NCBI GenBank assembly: GCA_034440575.1
Contig: JAOTOL010001626.1
Coordinates: 2,947,501 to 3,011,500 of the forward strand
Direction of reading: 5' to 3'
From: Imbricaverruca yamaguchii
Lineage: Eukaryota; Arthropoda; Thecostraca; Neoverrucidae
Length of the DNA: 64,000 nucleotides
The position numbers and the translations under genes are program-made. Every line of letters starts with the position of its first letter. Position 1 is the stretch's first letter. Below are positions 33,231 through 46,225 of the stretch, piece after piece. The notes under the pieces are model-generated. The model searched no databases and was not told where the DNA came from. It was given only the letters and a program-made list of their open reading frames with translations.

Positions 33231-36080
33231 TATAGTATATTTATACCAAGAGTATTGCAATGGAAAACTAACTCATATGTAGGATTTGTTTTTGCATCTT
33301 ATGTGAAAAATCTGTTGTCAGTTATGGGATAACAATTCTGTACGTCATCATGGTTTGCTCGTGGTGAATTTCTATCGCAAGGTATTTTATTGCTTGAGGC
33401 ACGAATATTGTAAACGTCGTCGTTCATATTCACAAGTTAATACTATTTAATGACCTAAAACGAATTTAATTGAAAGCCATAAATATGAAGTTATCTCCGT
33501 AGTTATCTCCGTATGTGTTCATCTCAGTTGGGTGATTTATGGAAACATCTGTAGATATTCGATCGCCAAGGATGGTACCGTGGCTGACACGTCTAACCCT
33601 AGGCAGTTAATGCCTCTTCACTATCTACAGCTCGCCACTTGTCGCCCTTCACCTTTTCTGTAGCACCTTTGGTTCCTGTTTTTAAGGATGTTGACGTGCT
33701 TAAAGTTCATGTCAATACGACTGGCACGTTAGCAGCTACCATGGAAGTGGCCGCGCCCGATTGCGACACAAATACAAGCACTATCTGCTATGCACCGCGG
33801 AGGACATAACGACTGAACCAATTTCAAGTAGGCACGATGAGCTATTGCTACCGCGTCTTGAAGAGAGCTAGGTGTTCTTTGCAAACGTCGATTGCCAGGC
33901 AGACTCCAAAACAGGCTCATTTCAGGAAAATTTACGGAATGTAGCATCTACACAGCTAACGGAAATAACATAACACACTTAAATGCATGGCACATACCAA
34001 CACAGTCAAGCAAACCAGACACCACGCTAGCTTTAGTGCTTTGTAGACACTAGCACAGCCTAGGAGACAATACGCTTGTCTTAATGCGTGGAGGAAATCA
34101 ATTCATGAAGCAAAAGCTCAAGCGCAAACAATTTGGAAATAGCATGAAGAAAACGTCAGGTTATCGGACTCCGCCTTCCGCACAGGAATTCGACCAAATT
34201 GCAACTCAGCACCGGGCACCAAATGCAACCTAGCCAGCTCTATGCAACTGGAAGAATCAAAACAAGACTATATCTAAGCACAGAAAAGGCAGGGAAGTTC
34301 CTCATCTCAATTAGTTTTGCTTGATCGTAGCTTACTCATTCGCCCTGAAGGTCTGGGCAGTGTACCACTTCTCTTCATCCAGCATCCTCTTGGAACACGT
34401 CTGCTAGATCCAGCCAGCGACCAGCTAAATTCCGCAGAGTGAGCGCACGGACAGTCCAGCCATCTCCAGCCAGGTGCAGAAAGTTCGCAGCTCGAACCTG
34501 AGCAAGCATCACTGGCCATGAGTTTATGCTCTGACCTATTGATGCACAGAACATACGATATGCGATATCCCTTCGCGATATGGGAGTCGTTGGTAATTTA
34601 GCCACACGTTGTTTCATGCACGACGACGTTCTACATGTTCAGAAAGCACTGGTTATCTAACTGATGTTCTTTATGTGGATATGCCAATGGGAGAAGTCCC
34701 TCAGATGCGTCATGGTATGCCAACTGGAATGGTTTCCTGCCGTTGCACATATCAGAGGGACTTGGTACCATTCCGCCTGCGAATATATAACTGGTCTTGT
34801 GTTAGCCAAATGATTGCATCTTTATGTAGAAGACGGCTCGAACACTCCCCTCTGGGGACCGACATCCAGCTGCCGGAGATAGGCTAGACGCATTTTTGGG
34901 TGGGGGTGGGGCAAGCTTATCATCACCGCATCACGGTACAGCCGAAACTGCACCGCCGCGTTAACGGGACGCTACCAACTGACCCCGGCCTCTCTCATGA
35001 TGCCGTATCTCTCCGTGTCGCCTATCTTGCGAACCACTTCACCTTAGTGAGAACCCTCTTTTTGGATCCATTGGGTTGGAAGTTAAGATGGCAACAGCCA
35101 GTTGGTCTTAGTTTTTGTAGGCGACAGGCCGGTTTATTCCACTCCCCGGCCGGCATGACGTCACAGCGACGCTACCAATGACACTTTCACACGGTCTCTG
35201 GGCTGTCTTCGTTTGCGGGTATTTTCCTCGATGTTTTTTTGCGATGCACGGAGGCCAGGTGCACACCACATACAGTGCTAAATCAGTTCCTTTCGCTTGA
35301 TATTGACTGGCGTCACTATACGCCCGTGCAGGCCTACGCTATAGATCATGCGCTACTCCATTTCGACTGCACTTATGAACGAGTTTATGACCTTCCTAAA
35401 TTGGCAAGCCAGGGCGCACGCCGATGCGAATCGGCAACAGTTCATCCAGCACATTGGTCGCGAGATATGACCGGCACAGCCGGCCAATAAATAAATCGGC
35501 CGGCGGCCCAACCGCACTAATATCACTCTGCACTAACGCGCTGTCTGCAGCCGACGTCCGCTGTCGGCCGGCCTCTGTAATGACGCCCTGTGCACACATG
35601 AAAGGCGCCGCCGGCCGACGGTTCGCCAGCCTGGCGACCTTTCGTGTGTGCACCGTTTGCGTCACGCGCTGTCCGCAACTCTCACGGCCTGACCCGGCGC
35701 GGCGCAACACCTACCCAGTCTCCAAAACGCAGCGGCTGTGTAGTTTATTGGCGCCAGACGTGCGGCCACTACGCGTCTCTGACGGCGTATGTGCCGCTGT
35801 TTCTGCGTTCTGCGCAGCAAGCACCAAAAAGTATCCCGCTCTTCGCGAGGGCGCTGCTGCGACTAGTGCGTGGCAGAGTATTGACACAAGCCGGAAATAG
35901 TTACATTTTTTGGCACCAAAAATTGATATTGCAATGTGACACCTATTTTTACAGAGGTTGTTGCACGCGCGGCATCTGCAACATCACATCCTCCGTCCAT
36001 ACATGCAATGACGGTCTACTTTGGTGATCCACGGAAAGGCTAAGTAAGTGTATCTTATATCGTAATTATTGCAGCAAGTA
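33231..36080. other. Long stretch without a recognised gene
   Basis: Mostly AT-rich. 34890-34920 is G-rich (GGGTGGGGGTGGGG). 35480-35720 is GC-rich. Open frames are short, overlapping and unrecognised. Confidence 0.4.
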
Positions 36081-37756
36081 ATGACCCGTTAAGGATCAGT
36101 GGGACCTTTTGGTACCATGTGTTCAGAGTGGTTTGTGAGGTGTCTTCTTATAGTTAGAACCAGTTTAATGGCATTCCTATGTTGTCAATACTTTGGCCGT
36201 AATGTGTCGGCGGGTTATAAATTTGTGAGAAGGGTGGGGGTGGTATTTGGTGGAGCCTAAGGTTCGCAGAAATAATAATGTCAGAGGTTACCGGAGATAA
36301 TGACTATTTTTTTTTCGGGGATGTGATTTATCATTGAGAGCGGCCATGTCATTGACAGTCAACACGACATATATGCGATGCCTAATTGCATGACATATAT
36401 AACCGGATCGCGCTATACGCCGCCAAAATTTGACGGTACCAATTGGACCCACTGGTCTTGAGCGCTGGCCGCGGAGGGGTGATTGGTGCGCGGGAGGGGA
36501 GCGTAGTGCATGGTGGAAGTGTGTTAGCCTCGTTTCGTTGGCGAATAATTTGGTGCTGGTGCTGGTAGGAATCGCGAAGTTCAGCGTTATGCCATGAATA
36601 ACGAAACGATGTGTATTTGCGAACGAATATACCGAAATGCTCAGCGACATCTATCTGGAAGATGAAGATGAGTTGACTGTCGAAAACGTGCCACCTAACT
36701 GATCTCAGTGGTGCAAACTAGCTGAATGACGATGCTACTCGACCGGCAGAAGTACACCACGTTCCTGGCATCCTGTAAGTGCCGATCGATCAATTGTGAC
36801 CTGAATTAATCCGCATAGGCAGACCCTCCAAGTCAAACGTCAGGAGCTGACAGCATCCCAGCGGCGACGCAAGGGGAAAACGTCCCAGTATGACGGCATG
36901 TTTCACCCGAGTACAATAGATAGGAGAATGCGTGCAACTCGGCTCGATGCACCTCCTGTAAAAATATCATTGAATAGATGTACACCAGTGGAGTTCATGG
37001 AAGGGCTGCTGAAAAACTCGCTGTGGATGAGATGATCGTCCACTACTACGGATGTCACTGAAGCAGGTCATCCACGCGAAGCCCATCCGTTTCGGCTACA
37101 AACTGTGGGGTTTGTGCGAAGAAGATGCACTGTGGAAAGGAGCAGGGCCCTCAGTTGCAAGACATGCCTATTGCGATGAGAGTGGTGTTCGACATGATAA
37201 GTGTGATTTCAGATCAAAGCGGTCAGGTTGCCTACTTTGACAATTTATTCACTTCTCGGACGCTGCTCGAAGAGCTCACGAATCGTGGCAACCATGTCCC
37301 CGGTACTGTGAGAAAAAACTGCCCCACCAAACCAACAAAGGTCCTTAAAAAAGAGAAACAAAGTGCGTTTGACTACCGGTTTAAAATGACGAAATAAATC
37401 CTGACAGTCTGCTGGAATGACAACAAAGTTGTCAGCATGATAGTTTGACTGATTTTAGAAAAATTGCAACCAAAACAATGATCAATGATCATATTGGCTG
37501 CATTACTTCGAACCAGCGACCATTTGTTTTTCCGCCCCAAAGCGCCAAACGGCGGCCGCCGCGCCGGGTCGAGCGCGCGCGGAGACCGAACCGGCGCAGC
37601 GCTCAGGACCAGTGGGACCTTTTAGCACCGGGCCATAACTCGAAAACGGCTGAAGATAACATCCCATTTTTCACAGAGTTGTACTTGTTCAACTAGATGA
37701 CTGTTGACAAAAAATAATCAAAATTGCTACGCGAATTCTGTATAATAACGGGTTAA
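36081..37756 (+). mobile_element. piggyBac-type DNA transposon, internally deleted relic
   Basis: Cut-and-paste transposon remnant of about 1.68 kb. The right end is CGGGTTAA (TTAA at 37753-37756), the canonical TTAA target of piggyBac elements. The left end begins CCCGTTAAGGATCAG at 36085, with the outer TTAA decayed to ATGA. Read inwards, the ends share CCCGTTA. A subterminal word, AGTGGGACCTTTT, occurs at the left end and again near 37611, and in altered inverted form near 36435-36460. It encloses a broken piggyBac transposase (36636-37397). Confidence 0.85.
36636..37397 (+). pseudogene. piggyBac transposase pseudogene
   Basis: Would encode a DDE/D transposase that excises and inserts at TTAA. 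A possible N-terminus (MLSDIYLEDEDELTVENVPP) is followed by a stop. A later piece ends TPVEFMEGLL, the usual start of the catalytic core. It is then joined directly to VDEMIVHYYG, so several hundred bases of the core are missing. The next segment, SLKQVIHAKPIRFGYKLWGL, is strongly piggyBac-like. A frameshift near 37150 leads into GPQLQDMPIAMRVVFDM and AYFDNLFTSRTLLEEL, then GTVRKN. The first two catalytic aspartates (in VDE and YFDN) are visible; the third and the C-terminal cysteine-rich domain are absent. GTAAGT ... ATAG at about 36775-36820 could mark an intron in the ancestral gene. Confidence 0.88.
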
Positions 37757-39897
37757 TCCTATTACTGCAAGGGATAAAGCGCCACTCCCTCGTGGTTTTC
37801 CACTAGTTGCACCTAGATGCTTGAGACGATCATCCTGATACATCGCAACTTTTCGTAGCGTTCTTATCTACACGTGGTACAATTTTAGAAGTATCTACTT
37901 TGGTCAGAGGTAGTTGTAGGAGTAAGCTTGCAGAACGGTGTTGTGAAACGAGGTCAACTTCGAACCACCCTTTCGAGTGCCATTATCACCCTAATCGCGG
38001 CTGCTCCAAAATGTCCAGACTCGACAGAACCATCGTCGGCGGGCCGCTGACGCTGACGTTGCAGTTGAAGCGTCGAGCCGTGGCTGCGGCAGATATTGCG
38101 GATGCTTGGTTAGGTCCGGCGCGGCTGCGGCCGACCGACCGTCTCCTATTGTGCCCATGCACGTGACGGCATTTCACCGTCAGTATTGCACATGTAGGGC
38201 AAGGGGGCTGGGCGGAGTCATCGACCGGACCCCCGCCTTTCGCGACGTGGTGCAATAGGTGAGGTCGACCAGTGACAGGCCAGGGAGTTGGGCGTGCCAT
38301 CCCCTTCCCATGATTACTGGCACCCCTCTCTCGCGTGGCTCCCCAGACGCGACTGGACGGTCGAGGCGGTGGGATGCAGCCGAGTGGGTGAAGATGAGCA
38401 GATGTGCAGGCGCTGGACGTTTGTTCGTCACGAACGCCGGTAGAAATTTAGTGGAGCACACTTAAAAAGGAACGCGCTGGTGTCTATCTTCAATACTCGT
38501 CTATCAGCCTGGTCAATACAAGAACATTAACTGTTGCTGGGTTTTAGAACTCGTTAGATTTGAGAAAAAGTATAAATTGAGAACCAGTTATCTAACAAGC
38601 GAGACAAACTCTAAACCGTCACTGCCGGGCAAACCGAACTCGCCTACAGTTGACAAATTTCCTCAGAATTGTCACATAGCAGCATGTTTTACTTATGTCG
38701 TTTGCATCCTCGAAAGTACCTACGGTTTCTCACCAAATCTAAAACAGTGTTGAAAGGCCATTGGCTACATGGCTTGATATAGCTATAAAGTGCACATGTT
38801 TCTTAGAGGCGCGTCCAGAGTGGGTAAGAAGGGATGGAAGGGTCATTGCTGAAACTCATAGACTTGGTGGTATTGAGGAAGTAAATTGTGGTACATCTGC
38901 AATTACGGGAGTTTAGGGAAAGTTTTAAAGAATTTCGGAAGGATATTATGCTGAAAAGCAGGCCACTTTTCTGGCCGGCATGCTAACAAATGTTTTGGTA
39001 TCTGGTAGTTTAACTTCCTCACTCTGATGTTTTGCACTTAACACGTTATTGTTTGGATTCCGAGCGTAAATAAAACGTGTGTGTATGTCGGGCCAGAATC
39101 GAGATACGAAAGAAATGCGATATTTAGTCCGAGGCAATGTAATCAGGCGTTGTGCAATGACGACTGGCGGGTAGCGTCTGAGCACCAACTGATCCCGGGG
39201 GTACGGAGAGTCATCAGGTATCCGGGCCCGGAGGTAACTCGAAGAATGGCAATGCCACCTTCGTGCACATAGCTGACTACGAGGGCGCTTCAGCAGCATT
39301 GCGCTAAATATCATAAATATACCGTGTCTGAGCTTCAGAATGTCCTTCCCTTTTCATACCCCAACTTTAGATCATACCACGCCGTCTTAATTTCGGCCGG
39401 AAATCAAGAAGTATGCGAGGTAACCTGTGAAAACGTCATGCTTGCTTTAGGCCATGCAATCTAGACCAAAGTACGCAGCTGAAAGTAACTAAAAGTGAGT
39501 AGATACTAAAACTGCAGTCACCTTTCGTATCTTCTACGGCGAATCTCCATACCGATTATTTTTAATTCAGTGACAGAGGATATTTATACCGGAACAAATC
39601 ACACCGAACAATTGAGCGTAAACCGCGACTGAGCACATAACAATGCCCGTTTCATTGGCATTGTTTCCAGAAACCCGAACCGGCCTGTGGTAGTGGCCAA
39701 GAGAGAAAACACGAAGTTCATAGCAAGCTTTAACGTATGATACTGCATGTTGGCTGGCGAACAGGTTTATAACTGAAGCCCTGTTAATATCTTCGCCGCA
39801 ACAGCGATTCTAATCGATTTATAATTCAGCTAAAAGGCTTATGAGGTATGTTCAGCCCAGCCAGCACGATTTATTTGAAGTGCAGCTACTTGAAAAA
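37757..39897. other. Long stretch without a recognised gene
   Basis: Mostly AT-rich with a GC-richer part at 37980-38400. Nothing recognised on either strand. Confidence 0.4.
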
Positions 39898-40145
39898 GGC
39901 ATGTCATGTCACACAGGTGAGGTTGACAGAAATATGCCACACAGGTGAAGTTGACAGAAATATGCCACACAGGTGAAGTTGACATAAATATGCCACACAG
40001 GTGAGGTTGACAGAAATATGCCACACAGGTGAGGTTGACAGAAATATGCCACACAGGTGAAGTTGACAGAAATATGCCACACAGGTGAGGTTGACAGAAA
40101 TATGCCACACAGGTGAGGTTGACCGACCTATGCCTCACAGGTTAG
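39898..40145. repeat. 28-bp minisatellite with splice-donor-like words
   Basis: Nearly nine copies of a 28-bp unit (GACAGAAATATGCCACACAG + GTGAGGTT). Each contains CAG followed by GTGAGG or GTGAAG, close to a consensus 5' splice site on the plus strand. The last copy is diverged. Confidence 0.96.
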
Positions 40146-41437
40146 GGTGGCCTGTGGTTGCTTTATTACCGTAACATTTAGCTTCAATTCCATTTTTAAA
40201 GCATAGCATGCATGCGCTTTGCACGCCACCTTAAACATTATTTCAAGGTGTCCACCAACTAACCAGGTGATGTGCACAACACTGTATTACGAGCCAATTG
40301 TACTGAAAACTCGGTGTGTGCTCCTTGGGACAGGCACCCAGGTTACAGCCGCCCTTCCGGCGGCACATTCCCGGCACGAGTGCCCATCTGAGCTATTCTC
40401 AACAACGCCCGTCCCCAAAATCAACCGACTCCACCGTTCGGCCCGGTCGGCCGTCAGTAGTAAAACTTTAATGCTGACCAACTAGAAGGCACGTGCGCTC
40501 ATTACGTCTCGGCAATAAGGTATCTCTGGAACGGTAAAGCCCCGCCAACACGCTGGATACCTTCACAATGCGAGGACCGATAGAAAAACAGCCACGCCGA
40601 ACAAAGCAGGCACAAATAATATTTATCGTTTAAGACACTGACTTTTGCCCATGAAATATTGGGCAATCAAACGATAGCATCAGGCCCATGACCATCGTGG
40701 TTACCAGCATCAACCAATTATCCAAATAAGAACTATCAGTGACGTGCGGGGCTAAACCGCATCACATTTGACTACTTTGTGAACACAGACATGACGAGAT
40801 TGTCTCGCACGACCATGCGACATGTAAGGTGCGTAACATAGCATACATGATTTGGTCGAGCGGCTGCAATTGCACTGATTCGCTAAGGCCGTCCCTATAC
40901 ATACTGGCTTTGATCATGATACTTGAGCACGACGATCCATGTTCCTAAGATCCATTCGTAAGACGAGAAATAGTCAGGGGCTTGTTTTGATGCGGTACTT
41001 CGCCTTTCCTACATGGTATTTATATATTTTTTCGCCAATCAGGCTTCTTGGCTTTGTTTAATCAGGCTTTGCTACTTTACTCACGCACGTGCGTGCCTTT
41101 ACAACAGAGACATGCACGTATGGTCTGGTTAGTGGTGCGGTGTAGTGGTAAGCAGTGCAAGTGGTGTGCTGTGGTTAGCGCAGTGGTCGGTGCACGTTAG
41201 TAACATGCGTCGAACGACGTCGGACAGTGTAAGCGCTGCACCTAGGGCCGGCGCCCATTTGTCGATATACGCTCACCGATCTAAACGGCATTACACAGCC
41301 AGGTTTGGTGCGCAAAGACATGTGTGATATGACAATAAAAAGAAAATGCTTAACCGCCATGTTTCGCTTGTATGCATAATACAGTTCTGCGTTGACTGGC
41401 GCACTTTAAGATCCAACAACTTTTTAGGTGTTTCAGA
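40146..41437. other. Stretch without a recognised gene
   Basis: Mixed composition. 41120-41190 has short GTGGT-rich repetition. Nothing else recognised. Confidence 0.4.
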
Positions 41438-42872
41438 CAGTGCTCCGGCCGGCTGGGGCACTGTCTGACAGGGGCTGCCTACAACCAGTCCGGGGCACTG
41501 TCTGACAGGGGCTGCCCACAACCAGTCCGGGGCACTGTCTGACAGGGGCTGCTTACAACCAGTCCGGAACACTGTCTGACAGGGGCTGCCTACAACCAGT
41601 CCGGGGCACTGTCTGACAGGGGCTGCTTACAACCAGTCCGGAACACTGTCTGACAGGGGCTGCCTACAACCAGTCCGGGGCACTGTCTGACAGGGACTGC
41701 CTACAACCAGTCCGGGGCACTGTCTGACAGGGGCTGCCTACAACCAGTCCGGGGCACTGTCTGACAGGGGCTGCCCACAACCAGCCCGGGGCACTGTCTG
41801 ACAGGGGCTGCCTACAACCAGTCCGGGGCACTGTCTGACAGGGGCTGCCTACAACCAGTCCGGGACACTGTCTGACAGGGGCTGCCTACAACCAGTCCGG
41901 GGCACTGTCTGACAGGGGCTGCTTACAACCAGTCCGGAACACTGTCTGACAGGGGCTGCCTACAACCAGTCCGGGCACTGTCTGACAGGGGCTGCCTACA
42001 ACCAGTCCGGGGCACTGTCTGACAGGGGCTGCCTACAACCAGTCCGGGGCACTGTCTGACAGGGGCTGCCCACAACCAGCCCGGGGCACTGTCTGACAGG
42101 GGCTGCCTACAACCAGTCCGGGGCACTGTCTGACAGGGGCTGCCTACAACCAGTCCGGGGCACTGTCTGACAGGGGCTGCCTACAACCAGTCCGGGGCAC
42201 TGTCTGACAGGGGCTGCCTACAACCAGTCCGGGGCACTGTCTGACAGGGGCTGCCTACAACCAGTCCGGGACACTGTCTGACAGGGGCTGCCTACAACCA
42301 GTCCGGGGCACTGTCTGACAGGGACTGCCTACAACCAGTCCAGGGCACTGTCTGACAGGGGCTGCCTACAACCAGTCCGGGGCACTGTCTGACAGGGGGC
42401 TGCCCACAACCAGCCCGGGGCACTGTCTGACAGGGGCTGCCTACAACCAGTCCGGGGCACTGTCTGACAGGGGCTGCTACAACCAGTCCGGAACACTGTC
42501 TGACAGGGGCTGCCTACAACCAGTCCGGGGCACTGTCTGACAGGGGCTGCTTACAACCAGTCCGGAACACTGTCTGACAGGGGCTGCCTACAACCAGTCC
42601 GGGGCACTGTCTGACAGGGCTGCCTACAACCAGTCCGGGGCACTTGACAGGGGCTCAAAATGTATTAACCTAAACCAGTCCGGGGCACTGTCTGACAGGG
42701 GCTGCTTACAACCAGTCCGGAACACTGTCTGACAGGGGCTGCCTACAACCAGTCCGGGGCACTGTCTGACAGGGGCTGCCTGCAACCAGTCCGGGGCACT
42801 GTCTGACAGGGGCTGCCTACAACCAGACCGGGGCACTGTCTGACGGGGGCTGCCCCACGACCAGGCGGCCGA
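41438..42872. repeat. 37-bp satellite (CTGTCTGACAGGGGCTGCC type)
   Basis: About 38 copies of a 37-bp unit: GGGGCACTGTCTGACAGGGG and CTGCCTACAACCAGTCC. Variants (GGAACAC, GCTTACAACC, GGGACTGCC, CCAGCCCGG) come in ordered runs. The series around 41690-41900 reappears around 42320-42520, suggesting a higher-order repeat of about 0.63 kb. CTGTCTGACAG is a near-palindrome in each unit. Confidence 0.97.
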
Positions 42873-43007
42873 CCGACACAGGCCACCGACTGGGTGCGCA
42901 ACCAACATCCACAATTTGATGCACCTCAGGGACCGAAGTTGCACGGACTGTTACTGGTCTAATATCGAGAAAATGCAAACGTGATCTTTGTGTCAATCAG
43001 AAGGCGG
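42873..43007. other. Spacer between satellites
   Basis: Unique sequence. Nothing recognised. Confidence 0.4.
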
Positions 43008-43450
43008 ACGGTGGCGCTATGTTGCAGATGTCGCGCCACGCTGCAGATGCGGCACTGTCCTGCAGATATGGTGCTACGCTGCGCCATCTGCAGATGTCGC
43101 GCCACGCTGCAGATGCGGCACTGTCCTGCAGATATGGTGCTACGCTGCGCCATCTGCAGATGTCGCGCCACGCTGCAGATGCGGCACTGTCCTGCAGATA
43201 TGGTGCTACGCTGCGCCATCTGCAGATGTGGCGCTATGTTGCAGATGTCGCGCCACGCTGCAGATGCGGCACTGTCCTGCAGATATGATGCTACGCTGCG
43301 CCATCTGCAGATGTCGCGCTACGCTGCAGATGCGGCACTGTCCTGCAGATATGGTGCTACGCTGCGCCATCTGCAGATGTGGCGCTATGATGAATGAAGA
43401 CGTGGCATTATGCTGCGGATGTATCGCAATGTTGCAGATGTGGCGCTAGA
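43008..43450. repeat. 66-bp satellite (three 22-bp sub-units)
   Basis: About five to six copies of a 66-bp unit made of three related pieces: CTGCAGATGTCGCGCCACG, CTGCAGATGCGGCACTGTC and CTGCAGATATGGTGCTACG. Sixty-six is a multiple of three, so frames on both strands remain open without meaning. Confidence 0.95.
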
Positions 43451-44427
43451 CATGTCAAAGCACCGTGCTAAGTTTGGAAGCGGTTCTTTTCCCATCCATG
43501 CCACAGCCAGCTGGTATGCACGTTTGCGCCCAACTCGTATTTGTGCAATGGCTCCGGTTTGGACGGTGCGTCTATGCAATGGTTCCGGCTCGGCAAACAA
43601 TTGCTGGCAATTTTCATAACATCAGTTATTATTGCTGTTTACTAGGAGAACCAGCTTTAAAACTTTACAAAATTGAATTGTAGCCAAAGCCACTTGCTGG
43701 ACATCTCCAGTTTACCAAATGGCACACCCACTTCGTGCTGGCTCTGCGTGGCCGGCCTGGTGCAGCAATCTGGACCAACACGGAGGAGTTAGGAAACGAG
43801 CGGGCGCACGAGCCCAGTCGCGGACGGCCACTCTCCACCCGCTCAAAAAGTGATGCATTGAAGGTGCCCTCCACTTTCACCGTCAGCACCTCGCAGCGTG
43901 ATAACCTGATTATCTCCGGATGATCTATTCCTACTCCAAAACGGCAGCGGGACGACTGGATCACGCGACCGGACGCTAAAAATGAAAGTTCCTCCCGGTT
44001 GAGGCGCTCCGAAGTCACGCCAGACGATTGTTGACTTCACGAGCCGGGCATGCTGAGCGCGCCTTACCGCTGCCGGTGCTGGCCGGGCGCACGCGGGGGT
44101 AGACGCTGAATGGCGCCATGCATCATGTGGAGCAAGGGCTGCACTGGGCGGCGCGTCTCACATTGGAGCGGTGTACACTACCGGGAGTGTAATGTAACAC
44201 AACCCGGCGCAAACACGGACGAGCGCGTCCAATGCACTGTCGTGTAGTGTTCAAATTGGTCCATGGATGGCTCAGGGTCGGGTCTGGATGCGACTAGGGT
44301 CTGGCACACATTTTACACATACGAACGGGCCCGGGCTGGACCGGGTTTGCTTTCCCATTTTCCTGCTTTCATGCAATTATTCTTTTCAAATGAAGGTAAA
44401 AGGTAATTATATAAGAATGATAAGTAT
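43451..44427. other. Stretch without a firmly recognised gene
   Basis: The minus-strand frame 43665-44018 is open for 117 codons in GC-rich DNA but has no complete domain. No splice-bounded exon accepted. Confidence 0.4.
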
Positions 44428-44440
44428 ACACACGCACACA

Positions 44441-44521
<81 letters not shown>

Positions 44522-44526
44522 CACAC

Positions 44527-44528
<2 letters not shown>
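44428..44528. repeat. (CA)n microsatellite
   Basis: About 100 bp of CA dinucleotides, pure from about 44443, joined at 44528 to a (TA)n run. Confidence 0.98.

Positions 44529-44572
<44 letters not shown>
44529..44572. repeat. (TA)n microsatellite
   Basis: About 22 TA dinucleotides directly following the (CA)n tract; self-complementary and able to extrude as a cruciform. Confidence 0.97.
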
Positions 44573-44575
<3 letters not shown>

Positions 44576-45094
44576 TATTATATAGTGAAATAATAACTTC
44601 TGGCACATGCCCACGGACAATATAATGGGGATCGGCAGGCCCAATGGGGTTTCGTTTAGTTAGAAGCACCTTACTAAGAGAACAAGTTGTGACAGTTTTA
44701 CATTTTGAGACGTCTGTTCATACGCCACCATGCATTCAGATTTGTGGTGTGTCTCATGATGCCAACATAGGTGTTCAGTTGGTTGGTTATTTAGGCTTTG
44801 CAGGGCATCAGCTCCATTAGTCATACAACACCCTGCAATATACTCTGCCTGTCTACATTGCCTACACAAGTGGACAGGTAGGTACATGCCTACCGATGCG
44901 GTAATGGCAATCTTCAAGCATTGCCCTGAACTCTAGCAGTTAGCTACCAATCATCTGGGTACCTTGTTGATATGAAAAATTGAAGAGTGATACTTGAAGA
45001 TTTTGAAGGTGAAACTCACCACCCTGGCTTTTCCACAGTATGAGTCCAGTAAAGCAAATCTACTATTACAAATCAAAGGTAGAATTTAAGAGAC
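44573..45094. other. AT-rich flank of the second LINE family
   Basis: No recognised feature. May include the 5' edge of the decayed LINE that starts near 45095. Confidence 0.4.
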
Positions 45095-46225
45095 GTGGAA
45101 TCTTTCAAGATCTATAAATGTTGGCAAGCACATGCCACAAACTCACAAGTAATGCAAACCATTTTGCATAGCGGAGCAACTAAATCCCTTGTAAATAATA
45201 AATTAGTTTGCATTCTGTATCTAGATTTAAAAAAGCTTTTGACACAGTCAACATCAGCATTTTGTTACAAAAAAATGAACTTTATTGGCTTTAGAGGAAA
45301 TGTATATAAACTGTTAACCTCATACCTATCAAATAGATCTTAAAGAACCAAGATACATGACATCATCTCCCAACCATTACATATCACAAAAGGTGTTCCT
45401 CAAGGTTCTATTCTTGGACCTCTGCTATTTACTCTATACATTAACGATCTCTGCAATGCTTCCAATTTGTCTAGCTTTTACCTATTTGCAGACGACACTG
45501 CCATAACTATTACAGCTAATAATCATTCTAAATTACAAACTAAAGTAAATGAGGTAATACCAAAAATAATTTCATGGTTTCATACCAACAGCTTATCTAT
45601 TAATGCTGAAAAGATTGGATATCATTTTTTTCCCGGAAACCATGTGATGAACTTCATGCCAAAATAAATACTTCCAATATTGCAAGGCAAAATAAATACC
45701 TGTACAAAATATTTAGGTGTGTTTATTGATGAAGACATGACATGGAAAAGCCATATAAATGCTATCTCGTCAAAACTTAGTAGGAATATTGGAATTATAG
45801 ACAAGTCTAGAAACTTTTATCAACTTGCGAATTGCTTCTTCTGCATAATTCCTTAAAATTGCCATATCTAAATAACTGTGCTGTTGTCTGGAGAAGTACG
45901 CACCACTCTAAGCTCGACAAGATTATTAAGCTGCAGAAGCGTGTTATTATGATTGTTGATATCATTACCAGCACCTCCTTCTAATATGTTTCAAATTCAT
46001 GAACAAGTTTGCTTCAGAGTTAGACAACACTTTCAAATACCCTTTCTGATATTAATTACAAAATGTTTTCATTACCCTTCATTGCACCAAAAGCCTGAAA
46101 TAAAACAATCTGCTCCCACTTCCACAGGATTGACGATGTTCCTAGGAGTAAAATCATCTTGAAGAAACACATCAGACAATGCATTACCAGAAAATATGAA
46201 CTTTTCAATGAATGTTGGCAACAGT
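45095..46225 (+). mobile_element. Second non-LTR retrotransposon family, degraded reverse transcriptase
   Basis: Fragment of a LINE unlike the CR1-like copies in this window. Recognisable reverse-transcriptase parts are YLDLKK(AF) near 45220, KGVPQGSILGPLLFTLYIND near 45390-45450, and FADDTAITI near 45485 followed by SWFHTNSLSINAEK. Further down, decayed C-terminal pieces read CAVVW and HHSKLDKIIKLQKRV. There are many stops and frameshifts; 5' truncated before the RT fingers. It is AT-rich, unlike much of the window. The protein resembles Jockey-superfamily LINEs broadly, but the clade cannot be assigned by eye. Confidence 0.85.

Noticed and set aside
43665..44040. A minus-strand frame with a RCEVLTVKVEG stretch reminiscent of an Ig F-strand
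   Set aside because: No matching first cysteine, tryptophan or flanking splice sites; the similarity is too short.
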